This document shows positions 1 to 6,654 of a DNA stretch of 19,618 nucleotides, one piece after another. Origin of the DNA: Anaerolineaceae bacterium UBA5365 (GTDB taxonomy: Bacteria > Chloroflexota > Anaerolineae > Anaerolineales > Anaerolineaceae). The notes under the pieces are model-generated. The model was not told the DNA's origin, ran no database searches, and worked only from the letters and a program-made list of their open reading frames with translations. Location of the stretch: NCBI GenBank assembly GCA_002407905.1, contig DHPL01000028.1, positions 18,397 through 38,014 of the forward strand, given 5' to 3'. The translations under genes were made by a program, and so were the position numbers. How positions within the stretch are numbered: position 1 is the stretch's first letter; the number at the start of each line of letters is the position of its first letter.

Positions 1-242
1 GTGCGCCCCACTTCGCGGATCATGCGCAGGACGGTGAAACCATCCATGTCCGGCATCATCACATCCAGCAGAATCAAGTCCGGGATCACCGCGCGCAGTT
101 TATCCATGGCCTGGGCGCCATTATTGGCTTCAACCACTTCAAAGCCATCGTGCTCCAGGTTGAGGCGCATGATCTTGACCAGGCCTTTTTCATCGTCCAC
201 GATCAGGATGCGGTAACGGCGTTGCGGGGTTTCGGGGCTCAT
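1..242 (-). CDS. Response regulator receiver domain protein (C-terminal part beyond window)
   Basis: Eighty residues are visible, reading off the left edge. Residues 12-18 (ILIVDDE) hold the acidic Asp16/Asp17 pair, and LLDVMMPDMDGF puts the phospho-acceptor Asp at D60, both hallmarks of CheY-like receiver domains. The conserved Thr/Ser and Lys and any output domain lie outside the window, so it is unknown whether this is a DNA-binding regulator or a stand-alone receiver. The ATG at 242 follows a strong AGGAGG site that overlaps the TAG stop of the PP2C gene, with only 8 bp between the two genes. That argues for co-translation with the phosphatase. No histidine kinase is visible nearby. Confidence 0.93.
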   Translation of the reverse strand, partial: MSPETPQRRYRILIVDDEKGLVKIMRLNLEHDGFEVVEANNGAQAMDKLRAVIPDLILLDVMMPDMDGFTVLRMIREVGR

Positions 243-250
243 GCTTCCTC

Positions 251-1135
251 CTAAATGATTGTCACTGCGATCACGCTGATGTTATCGGTGCCGCCAGCAG
301 CATTGGCCATATTGATCAGCTTTTGAGCAATTTTATCTGACCAACGCGCGGCGCGCAGGGTTTCGGCTAAGCTTTGATCCTGCACCAGGCCCCAAAGCCC
401 ATCCGAACAGAGCAGTAAATTGACCGGATTTTCCAGTTTTACCGCGCCCAGATCGGCTTTGAAGCCATCTTCCTGGCCCAAAGCCCGGAATAAGACGTTC
501 CGTTGGGGGTGCGTTTTGGCCTCATCCTCATCAATCTGGCCCAGGTCCACCAGGCGGCGCACCAGCGAGTGGTCCTTGGTGAGCACCTGCAAGGGTTCAC
601 CGTAGGGGGCCAGGTAAAGCCGGGAGTCGCCTACGTGGGCAAAGTACAGGTTGCGGTCGAGCACGATGGCCATCGTCAGCGTGGTTCCGCTGCCGGCTGC
701 CTGGTTGAGAACCAATTCCTGCGCGGCATGCATGGCGGCGTTGAGCGCTTCACTGATCTCTTCATCGCTGAAGTTCTTTTGGCCCAGGCGCAAGGGCTCC
801 AGCAAACTGCGGTAGAGGCTGTTGCTGGCCCCCTGAATGGCCAGACTGCTGGCCAGTTCACCGCCCAAATGCCCGCCCATGCCATCCGCGATCATGAATA
901 AGCCAAAGACATGCCGGCTCTCCGGGGTGAGCAGGGTAAGCTGCATCGCGTAGACGGCATCCTCATTATGGCTGCGCGCCATTCCCACACTTTGCGCCGC
1001 CTGCACACGCAGTGTGGGCAGTTCGTGCGGCACGAAGAAAGGCCGGGTTTCTTCAAGCAGCGGGTCTTCTTCCGCTTCCGGCGTTTCAGGATTTTGAATG
1101 GCTTCAGGCTTGGGTTTGCGGGAAAAAAGCTTCAA
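251..1135 (-). CDS. PP2C-family protein serine/threonine phosphatase
   Basis: A 294-residue soluble protein carrying the bacterial PP2C (Stp/PstP-like) motifs in order: RSHNEDA (about 54-60), ADGMGGH (83-89, metal-ligand D84), GSGTT (148-152), HVGDSR (167-172, D170), LTKDHS (185-190), CSDGL (243-247, D245) and GGTDNIS (281-287, D284). The family removes phosphate from Ser/Thr residues using two divalent metals and usually counteracts Hanks-type kinases such as PknB; no kinase gene is in this window. The first 40 residues are an acidic, proline-rich tail without a membrane segment. The start is a TTG at 1135, chosen because GAGG lies 5 bases upstream; an ATG a few bases further up is out of frame and stops at once. 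It sits 10 bp after the SH3b gene and 8 bp before the response regulator. Confidence 0.95.
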   Translation of the reverse strand: MKLFSRKPKPEAIQNPETPEAEEDPLLEETRPFFVPHELPTLRVQAAQSVGMARSHNEDAVYAMQLTLLTPESRHVFGLFMIADGMGGHLGGELASSLAIQGASNSLYRSLLEPLRLGQKNFSDEEISEALNAAMHAAQELVLNQAAGSGTTLTMAIVLDRNLYFAHVGDSRLYLAPYGEPLQVLTKDHSLVRRLVDLGQIDEDEAKTHPQRNVLFRALGQEDGFKADLGAVKLENPVNLLLCSDGLWGLVQDQSLAETLRAARWSDKIAQKLINMANAAGGTDNISVIAVTII

Positions 1136-1145
1136 TTTGGCCTCA

Positions 1146-1646
1146 TTAGGGTGCAGGCGTGCTTAGTTCGATCACTTCCAAAAAGTTGCCAACCGCCCAA
1201 CCGCTGCGGTTTTCATCATAAGGTGCTTCCAGCTGCCACCAGGTGTAGCCATCGGCTTGCTCCGGCCCGCCGGTGATCAAAAACACTTCCTCGTCCATGG
1301 CCACAAATTTGCCTCCGGCGGAGGTGCTGCCGGCACTGCGCACCCGCAATCCTGCCCCCTGCGTGTTGGCCACTTTCACGTAGGCGCCTACGCCCATCAT
1401 CCCGGAGGGTAAAAACGGGTCCCCCGGCGTTGGGGTGAAAAAGGCGGTTGGGACGATGGATGTTGGGGTATGCGTTGGGGCCGGAATCATCGTCAGCGCG
1501 GAGGTGCCGGGTGCCTTTGGCGGCGCAGTAATGCGCGCCAGGCTGCGCACCGCAAGGAAAGCGATGAGCAGCAGAAGGGCGGCCAGCAGAACGGCCAAAG
1601 CAATGGAAAGCGGCGAGATACGCGGCGCCATTTTTTGGTTTTGCAT
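1146..1646 (-). CDS. Membrane-anchored SH3b-domain protein
   Basis: A 166-residue protein with three parts: a transmembrane helix at about residues 12-34, a Thr/Pro/Ala-rich linker at about 40-80 (motifs such as PTHTPT and TPTPGD), and a C-terminal SH3b-like domain at about 86-160, recognised by VANTQGAGLRVRSAGS, the WWQLEAP strand and GWAVGNFLEVIE. Bacterial SH3b domains generally bind cell-wall peptides, so the domain probably lies outside the membrane with the short N-terminus in the cytoplasm. It is the first gene of the unit with the PP2C phosphatase and response regulator, and may be a wall sensor or scaffold for them; that role is inference. The ATG has no clear Shine-Dalgarno site and lies 9 bases after a perfect TATAAT. 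Confidence 0.8.
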   Translation of the reverse strand: MQNQKMAPRISPLSIALAVLLAALLLLIAFLAVRSLARITAPPKAPGTSALTMIPAPTHTPTSIVPTAFFTPTPGDPFLPSGMMGVGAYVKVANTQGAGLRVRSAGSTSAGGKFVAMDEEVFLITGGPEQADGYTWWQLEAPYDENRSGWAVGNFLEVIELSTPAP

Positions 1647-1655
1647 AACAGAATG

Positions 1656-1661
1656 ATTATA
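1656..1661 (-). promoter_or_regulatory. -10 element for the SH3b-PP2C-response regulator unit
   Basis: A perfect TATAAT on the minus strand ends 9 bases before the ATG at 1646. With the usual 6-8 base distance to the start site, the transcript would begin at or within about 3 bases of the ATG, so the message is probably leaderless. No clear -35 hexamer is seen. Confidence 0.6.
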
Positions 1662-1692
1662 TCAGCGCCAAACGGGGGCTTTTCCCCGATGG

Positions 1693-1698
1693 TAGAAT
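1693..1698 (+). promoter_or_regulatory. -10-like element for the serine hydrolase gene
   Basis: TAGAAT (5/6 match to TATAAT) lies 7 bases before the GTG at 1706, with no Shine-Dalgarno sequence between. It would place the transcription start on or next to the GTG, consistent with a leaderless mRNA. No -35 consensus is visible, so this rests on position and the hexamer alone. Confidence 0.4.
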
Positions 1699-1705
1699 AC
1701 GCAGC

Positions 1706-3226
1706 GTGAAGAAACCGCGCCTGCGCATTAAACGCAAGAAGAATAATAGCCATGGGACGCGCCTGATCATCGGGGTTTTCGGCGGCATCTTCCTGCTTTT
1801 TGCAGCTTTTCTAGCCATCAGCGACGCCGCCGGGTATCGGGGCCGTGAGTACTTGCTGCCCCAAGGTGTGAGTGTTGCCGGCATTCCCCTGGGCAACTTG
1901 AATGAGGCCGCTGCCGCTGAAAGGCTGCGCGGTGTTTATGATTTGCCCGTTGAACTGCGATACGGCGGTGCGCGCATGCAGTTCCTGCCCCAGGACCTGG
2001 GTTTCAAAGCCGATTACGCGGCCACCTTGCAGGCCATCCGCGATGAAGCCAGGGGCGGAAGCTGGTGGAGCCATCTTTGGGGTGCCAAAGGAGAGGAACT
2101 GAACCAGGACTTCAAGCTGATCAGCAGCTGGGAGCCAAACCAGGCGAGGAGTTTCCTGGAAGGGCAGCTTGCCCCACGCTACGACCGCCCTGCCAGGGCC
2201 CCTGCACCCTATCTGCAGAACACCATTTTTAACCCCGGCGCGCCGGGAACCGCCGCGGACCTCAATGCCAGTCTGGGTGCCATCGAAGCAGCCCTGACCT
2301 CAGCCACGCAAAGGGTCGCGGCCCTGCGTGTGCAGGAAAGCCCTGCCCCTCCCCTGGATCCAGCCGCCGTCCTCCTGGCCCTGGAGGCCAACGTGCGGGC
2401 GGAAAAATTTGACGGGCTGGTGGAGGTTTACACCCAGCGCCTCAGCGACGGGCTCACCCAGCACCTCGCCTTGCAAAACTACCAGCCGGTACCGCCGGAT
2501 GTGGCCTATTCCGGGGCCAGCACCATCAAGATCCCGATCATGGTCTCCAGCTACCGCCGCCTGGACGAACCCATTGGCAACCTGGCCCTGGGCTGGCTGC
2601 AGGCGATGATGTACCGCAGCAGCAACGATGCCAGCGATGCCCTGATGCGCAACCTGATGGACGAGCAGCGCGGCCCGCTGGTGGTAACCCGCGACATGCG
2701 CGAATTAGGCTACGAGGATACCTTTATGGCAGGCTACTTCCTGCCGGGCTCCGTGCTTTTGGAACGCGTCAACACCCCCGCGAACACGCGCAGGGACATC
2801 TACCTGGACCCGGACTTCTTCAACCAAACCGTCCCTTCGGAGATCGGGGATCTCCTGGGGCGCATCTATCGCTGCGCCGCAGACAAGCAAACCCTCTTCC
2901 AGGACGAAGTAAGCGTGGCAGAATGCAACAGTATGCTGGACCTGATGGCCCAAAACCGCATCGGTACGCTGATTGAAGCCGGCCTGCCCCCTGAAGCCCG
3001 CACAGCGCATAAACACGGCTGGACGGTGGACCTGGACGGCCTTCTGCGCACGATGAGCGATTCCGGCATCGTTTTCACGCCGGGGGGCGACTACGTGATG
3101 GTGGTTTTTGTGCACACCAACGAGCAGCTGATCTTCGAACGCGGCAACCGCCTGATCGCCAGGCTGGCCCAAACCCTTTATAATTCCTATAACCTTAACG
3201 CGCAGGCAGCCTGGCCTTTCGAATAG
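1706..3226 (+). CDS. Membrane-anchored beta-lactamase-fold serine hydrolase
   Basis: A 506-residue protein with a basic N-terminus, a membrane helix at about 19-39, a region at about 50-160 resembling the putative peptidoglycan-binding domain of VanW/YoaR-like proteins (LPQGVSVAGIPLGN, FLPQDLGF), and a C-terminal class A beta-lactamase-like domain. In that domain S272-T-I-K275 matches the SxxK nucleophile motif, SSN at 305-307 the SxN motif, and K436-H-G438 replaces the usual KTG. The catalytic domain should face outward. The likely job is cell-wall peptide hydrolysis or transpeptidase-like processing; true beta-lactamase activity is not shown, and I could not identify a class A Glu166 equivalent. 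The start is a GTG without a Shine-Dalgarno site. It leads a plus-strand run divergent from the SH3b unit, with the next gene 20 bp downstream. Confidence 0.82.
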   Translation: MKKPRLRIKRKKNNSHGTRLIIGVFGGIFLLFAAFLAISDAAGYRGREYLLPQGVSVAGIPLGNLNEAAAAERLRGVYDLPVELRYGGARMQFLPQDLGFKADYAATLQAIRDEARGGSWWSHLWGAKGEELNQDFKLISSWEPNQARSFLEGQLAPRYDRPARAPAPYLQNTIFNPGAPGTAADLNASLGAIEAALTSATQRVAALRVQESPAPPLDPAAVLLALEANVRAEKFDGLVEVYTQRLSDGLTQHLALQNYQPVPPDVAYSGASTIKIPIMVSSYRRLDEPIGNLALGWLQAMMYRSSNDASDALMRNLMDEQRGPLVVTRDMRELGYEDTFMAGYFLPGSVLLERVNTPANTRRDIYLDPDFFNQTVPSEIGDLLGRIYRCAADKQTLFQDEVSVAECNSMLDLMAQNRIGTLIEAGLPPEARTAHKHGWTVDLDGLLRTMSDSGIVFTPGGDYVMVVFVHTNEQLIFERGNRLIARLAQTLYNSYNLNAQAAWPFE

Positions 3227-3246
3227 CCTGCGGCAATAAGCCCAGC

Positions 3247-4512
3247 ATGCCTGCCAAACCCGCTCTGCCCTACCCCCTGGAAACTTTGCCAACGCTCCTT
3301 GAAGCGGCCATCAGCCCTGAACGCCTGCGGCTCCTGCGGGCGATCGGTGCCTTTGCCTACCATGAGGGCCAGGCGATCTACCTGGTAGGTGGCGCTCCGC
3401 GGGACCTCCTCCTGGGTCTGCCCAGCCCGGACCTGGACCTAGTGCTGGAAGGCGCCGCGCCGGCCCTGGCTGCCGGACTGGCCGCAAGGTTTGGCGGAAA
3501 AGTGCTGGTGCACAGCCGCTTTGGGACAGCTAAATGGACCCCGCCCGATTCTGAGGCCCTGGACCTGGTGAGCGCGCGCAGCGAGGCTTACAGCCGCCCG
3601 GGCGCCTTGCCCGCGGTGCAAACCGGAACAATCATTCAGGACCTGGCCAGGCGGGATTTCAGCATCAATACACTGGCAATGCGCCTGGATGGCCCGCATT
3701 ACGGCGAAATATTGGACCCCTGGCAGGGCTATCCGGATCTTCAGGCCGGAGTTATCCGGGTGCTGCACGAGGCTTCTTTTACCGATGACCCTACCCGGAT
3801 TTTGCGCGCGGCACGCTTCGCGGCCCGGTTCGGCTACCGCCTGGAAGCAGGCAGCGCAGCCCTCATCGGCCCAGCCCTGGCCGCCATCCCGGCCATTAGC
3901 GGGAAGCGCCTGAGGCACGAGCTGGACCTGATTTTGGCTGAGCCAAGCGCCCCGGCTGCCTTGCAATTGCTGCAGGATCACTTGGTTTTGGCGGCCATCC
4001 ACCCCCTGCTTGATTGGTCCGCTGCAGACCTGGCGCGCTGGGAAGCGGCACAGCCCGGGCAACTGAGTTTGGCTCAGCGTTACGCGCTATGGCTCCTACC
4101 GCTGGACGCGGATACTTTGCAGAGTATCACGCGCCGCCTCAGCCTGGACCGCGCGACCGCGCAACTGGTTTTACAAGCCGCTGAGTTGAACCGCTGCTGG
4201 CCGGAATTGCTGAGCCCTCAGCGTTCCGTACGTACGCGCAATCTGAGCGCGTTCTCCCTGCCCAGCCTGGAACTCATGCGCCAATTGCATGCCGGCACCC
4301 CGCAGGAATCTGCCTGGCGGGATTATCTGGAGGCTGCCCGCTTCATCCGGCCATTTACCACAGGCAAGCGCCTGCAAGCCCTGGGCCTAAACCCTGGGCC
4401 GCGCTACCAGCAGATCCTTGAGCGGCTGAAGGACGCCTGGCTGGACGGTGAATTGCAGGACGAGCAGGCCGAAGAGACCCTGCTGCGTAGCTTGCTCCAG
4501 GACGGCCAATGA
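3247..4512 (+). CDS. tRNA nucleotidyltransferase / poly(A) polymerase family protein
   Basis: A 421-residue class II nucleotidyltransferase of the CCA-adding/poly(A) polymerase family. The head domain shows YLVGGAPRDLLLG (about 45-57), PDLDL (61-65, with D62 and D64 as the likely metal ligands), RRDFSINTLA (135-144) and DDPTRILRAARFAARFG (180-196), the neck-helix signature. The C-terminal half is helical, and I recognise no HD phosphohydrolase motif. The family adds CCA, or only part of it in split-activity lineages, to tRNA 3' ends, or A-tails to RNA; sequence reading alone cannot separate these. The ATG at 3247 has no strong Shine-Dalgarno site and follows the hydrolase stop by 20 bp, suggesting co-transcription. 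Its TGA overlaps the ATG of the next gene (ATGA). Confidence 0.9.
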   Translation: MPAKPALPYPLETLPTLLEAAISPERLRLLRAIGAFAYHEGQAIYLVGGAPRDLLLGLPSPDLDLVLEGAAPALAAGLAARFGGKVLVHSRFGTAKWTPPDSEALDLVSARSEAYSRPGALPAVQTGTIIQDLARRDFSINTLAMRLDGPHYGEILDPWQGYPDLQAGVIRVLHEASFTDDPTRILRAARFAARFGYRLEAGSAALIGPALAAIPAISGKRLRHELDLILAEPSAPAALQLLQDHLVLAAIHPLLDWSAADLARWEAAQPGQLSLAQRYALWLLPLDADTLQSITRRLSLDRATAQLVLQAAELNRCWPELLSPQRSVRTRNLSAFSLPSLELMRQLHAGTPQESAWRDYLEAARFIRPFTTGKRLQALGLNPGPRYQQILERLKDAWLDGELQDEQAEETLLRSLLQDGQ

Positions 4513-5051
4513 GGAAAACAGAATTTCCGCCGGCCTACACATTGCCGGATGGCCGCAGGGTGACCATTCGGACCCTGACCGAGGAAGACCTGCCGGCCCT
4601 GGAGTGGGAGGGCGAATACCGCCATTTCCGCCGCCTCTACCAACAGCACTATACCAATTGCCAGCATGGCAATAACGTTTGCTGGGTGGCATGCGACGCG
4701 GACGACCGGGCAATTGGGCAGGTGTTCATCCTGCTGAATGCCCGGGATGTGAACGTGGCCGATGGGCAGCACCGTGCCTACCTCTTCTCCTTCCGCATCC
4801 GGCCCGAGTGGCGCAACCAGGGTTTGGGGAACTACATCATGAGCTTCGTTGAGGAGCAGCTGCTCTTGCGGGGTTTTCTCTGGCTGCGTTTGAACGTGGC
4901 CAAGGATAATCCTGCCGCCCGCCGGCTCTATGAGCGCCGGGGTTACGTGGTGGTTGGGGCAGAGCCGGGCATCTGGCGCTATCAGGATGATGCCGGAGAG
5001 TGGCAAACGGTGGAAGAGCCTGCCTGGAAGATGATCAAGGCGCTTCGCTAG
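4509..5051 (+). CDS. GNAT-family N-acetyltransferase
   Basis: A 180-residue protein with a C-terminal GNAT core. RPEWRNQGLGNYIM (about 98-111) is motif A, whose Q-x-x-G-x-G/A-type loop binds the acetyl-CoA pyrophosphate, and NPAARRLYERRGY (134-146) is the typical motif B. These enzymes move an acetyl group from acetyl-CoA to an amine; the substrate (antibiotic, protein N-terminus or small metabolite) cannot be told from the sequence. The start overlaps the upstream stop as ATGA, with AGGA 6 bases before it, so it is translationally coupled to the nucleotidyltransferase gene. It closes the plus-strand run. No clear terminator follows it. Confidence 0.9.
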   Translation: MRKTEFPPAYTLPDGRRVTIRTLTEEDLPALEWEGEYRHFRRLYQQHYTNCQHGNNVCWVACDADDRAIGQVFILLNARDVNVADGQHRAYLFSFRIRPEWRNQGLGNYIMSFVEEQLLLRGFLWLRLNVAKDNPAARRLYERRGYVVVGAEPGIWRYQDDAGEWQTVEEPAWKMIKALR

Positions 5052-5510
5052 GGCCTCGCGTTCATGGTATGCCCCTACCGGCAATCCCGGATGATCGATT
5101 GAGTCTCCTAAACGCTCAAATTGGTCCTGACAACAGAACTGTTTTTACAATAGGGCTGAAAGGCGAAATTGCCAGCCTTTAAGGGTGATCGCTTTCTCAT
5201 CGTTCACTCCTCCTCGAGGTCCCTCTCCCTACCCCACACGGGACCGCAAACTAACCGCTTGAGGTGCTTGGGAAATTGCGGCAATCAAGCTACCAATAAC
5301 CTGCCCCAGGCACCAAGATTCCCCCTCTTTTGTACCCCCCGCTTTTGAGCACAAAACCACAAAACCGTTTGGATCTCCTCGTTGAATCCGCGTATTTGGT
5401 GTTACCGGGGCCACAAAACCCAGCACAATTCCGGCGCTTAATTCACCCCTCCCCCGCCCTCGGAGCAAGGATATTTTTTCTGCAAATTTAGTCTAGACCG
5501 CCTCGGGGTA
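5052..5510. other. Intergenic region without a supported gene
   Basis: About 460 bp between the acetyltransferase stop and the terminator of the opposing gene. I see no tRNA, repeat array or convincing long ORF. A 79-codon minus-strand frame at 5229-5468 has no recognisable motif and an atypical composition. A 30-codon minus-strand frame at 5108-5200 begins with ATG behind a GAGGAG site at a reasonable distance, but it is too short to call. A weak 6-bp stem (AAAGGC/GCCTTT) lies near 5160-5181 and lacks a T-run. The region is less GC-rich than its neighbours. Confidence 0.5.
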
Positions 5511-5542
5511 CAAAAACAGCAGGCCGCAGTGCGGCCTGCTGT
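5511..5542 (-). terminator. Rho-independent terminator of the repeat-tailed membrane protein gene
   Basis: A 12-bp perfect stem (arms 5516-5527 and 5531-5542) with a 3-base loop, GC-rich in its core. On the minus strand it is followed by a run of five T before a G. It lies about 20 bases after the TAA at 5564, the classic position for an intrinsic terminator. Confidence 0.88.
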
Positions 5543-5563
5543 ACTGCCATACTGAATAATTTT

Positions 5564-6595
5564 TTAGCCTTCGAGATCCCGTTTGATATCGTCGGCTTTG
5601 TCCTCAACGTCATCCGCAAGATCTTCCGCGCCGTCTTTCACGTTTTCCCAGGCATTGGCAAGGCCTTCCTTCACGTCCTGAGCGGTCTCTTCAACTGCGT
5701 CGGCAGCGTCTTCAACAAAATCGCCGGCCTTATCCGCGGCTTCTTCCACACCATCCTTGGTGTCTTCCCAGGCATTGGCAACGCCTTCCTTCACGTCCTG
5801 AGCAGTCTCTTCAACTGCGTCGGCAGCGTCTTCAACAAAATCGCCGGCCTTATCCGCGGCTTCTTCCACGCCATCCTTGGTGTCTTCCCAGGCATTTTCG
5901 GCGCCAGCTTTCAGGTTCTCAGCAAAGTCGTCGGCTCTATCCGCGGCGGTTTCCAGGCTGTCCTCAAGCTTGTCAGCCGCAGTTTCCAGGCCGCTCTCCA
6001 CAGCCTCGGCGGCATCGCTGACTGCGTCCTCAACCTTATCCACTGCGCTGCCGGCTGCGGCGGCGGTACCAAGAGCAGCAGCTTCGATGGGTTCGACTTC
6101 GGCATCGATTACATCATCCAGGGCGGCTGGTTCATCACCGCGCCGGGCGGCATTCTCCGCCTCCCAGGCCTTGAGCGTGTTGCGCACTTCTTGAAAATCG
6201 GCTTCCGAGAGAAATTCGCGGGGGATACCCAAAACCCGCTGGGCCTGCACCGTGGAGACGACGAGACCATTGGGTTTCTCATCCACCGTGGTGACATCGT
6301 TGCGGTTGATGCGCAGTTCCGGGTACTTGGGTTGGTTCTGGATGATGCCGCTATCGCCGATTTCGAGGCTGTAGCCATTCCAGAGGTCTGCCCGGGTTTT
6401 ATAAGCGCGCCAGCCCATGTAGCCGTAGAGTAATGCCAGCAAGGGGATCATCCACAGCATCTGGCTGGAATTGGGGTTATTGCGGTTGATCATGTACAAA
6501 ACGATGAGCATTACAAGAAACGTAGCGCCGTAGAGCAGGATGATCGAGCGCTTCTGTTTAGGTAGTTTTTCGCTGTCAAGCTTATAAGTTTTCAT
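5564..6595 (-). CDS. Two-TM protein with PH-like region and acidic LEA-like tandem-repeat tail
   Basis: A 343-residue protein of unknown function. Membrane helices lie at about 17-37 and 46-62. A region at about 70-145 (YSLEIGDSGIIQNQ ... GIPREFLSEADF) resembles the bacterial PH-like domain seen after paired helices in YcxB-type proteins; that match is tentative. From about 150 to the end the chain is Ala/Glu/Asp/Lys-rich and predicted helical, with two nearly identical 40-residue units (about 235-274 and 275-314, AWEDTKDGVEEAADKAGDFV in each) and a decayed half-unit at the end. The tail resembles LEA-type amphipathic helices. With both helices near the N-terminus, the tail is probably cytoplasmic, perhaps for envelope or desiccation stress; this is inference. 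The ATG at 6595 has GGAGG 5 bases upstream. A strong terminator follows. Confidence 0.75.
   Translation of the reverse strand: MKTYKLDSEKLPKQKRSIILLYGATFLVMLIVLYMINRNNPNSSQMLWMIPLLALLYGYMGWRAYKTRADLWNGYSLEIGDSGIIQNQPKYPELRINRNDVTTVDEKPNGLVVSTVQAQRVLGIPREFLSEADFQEVRNTLKAWEAENAARRGDEPAALDDVIDAEVEPIEAAALGTAAAAGSAVDKVEDAVSDAAEAVESGLETAADKLEDSLETAADRADDFAENLKAGAENAWEDTKDGVEEAADKAGDFVEDAADAVEETAQDVKEGVANAWEDTKDGVEEAADKAGDFVEDAADAVEETAQDVKEGLANAWENVKDGAEDLADDVEDKADDIKRDLEG
5641..5880. repeat. Tandem 120-bp in-frame coding repeat
   Basis: Bases 5641-5760 and 5761-5880 align without gaps and differ at only about five positions. The period is exactly 120 bp, so it encodes a 40-residue protein repeat. 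A third, diverged copy begins at 5881 (the first 16 bases match) and decays quickly. The near identity, including at silent positions, points to a recent duplication. Confidence 0.95.
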
Positions 6596-6619
6596 TGGTC
6601 CTCCGATTTGTTAACGCAA

Positions 6620-6625
6620 ATTATA
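6620..6625 (-). promoter_or_regulatory. -10 element of the repeat-tailed membrane protein gene
   Basis: A perfect TATAAT on the minus strand. The predicted start near 6613 leaves a leader of about 18 bases containing GGAGG before the ATG at 6595. The -35 region (about 6643-6648) is a poor match to consensus. Confidence 0.65.
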
Positions 6626-6636
6626 ACCGTTATAAT
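6620..6636. repeat. 17-bp perfect palindrome joining two divergent -10 elements
   Basis: ATTATAACCGTTATAAT: 8-bp arms around a single central C. Each arm contains TATAAT for one direction. The two polymerase footprints must overlap, so the promoters are likely mutually exclusive; the palindrome could also be an operator for a dimeric regulator. Confidence 0.85.
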
Positions 6637-6654
6637 CTGCCCCAAAGGAAAAGT

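Larger units (their letters stand above)
6608..6636 (+). promoter_or_regulatory. Promoter of the esterase-glycosyltransferase pair
   Basis: TTGTTA at 6608-6613 (4/6 to TTGACA), a 17-bp spacer and a perfect TATAAT at 6631-6636. The predicted start near 6643 gives a short leader holding AAAGGAA just before the ATG at 6655. The -10 is one half of a palindrome whose other half is the -10 of the opposing gene. Confidence 0.75.

Noticed and set aside
1706..3226. Calling the serine hydrolase an antibiotic-resistance beta-lactamase
   Set aside because: The motifs only show the fold family; KHG replaces KTG, a membrane anchor and a wall-binding-like region are present, and resistance cannot be inferred.
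2705..3292. 195-codon minus-strand frame
   Set aside because: It lies opposite the serine hydrolase, has no recognisable motif, and overlaps a gene with clear catalytic motifs.
4404..5084. 226-codon minus-strand frame
   Set aside because: Antisense to the nucleotidyltransferase end and the GNAT gene, both recognised by motifs.
5229..5468. 79-codon minus-strand frame in the intergenic gap
   Set aside because: No motif, no good Shine-Dalgarno site seen, and a composition unlike the real genes; kept only as part of the gap description.
5641..5892. Possible CRISPR or noncoding satellite
   Set aside because: The repeats are directly adjacent without spacers, have a 120-bp period and stay in frame within a protein gene.
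6595..6654. Upstream in-frame ATG for the esterase
   Set aside because: It would put 20 codons in the divergent promoter region, upstream of the predicted transcription start; 6655 has the Shine-Dalgarno site.
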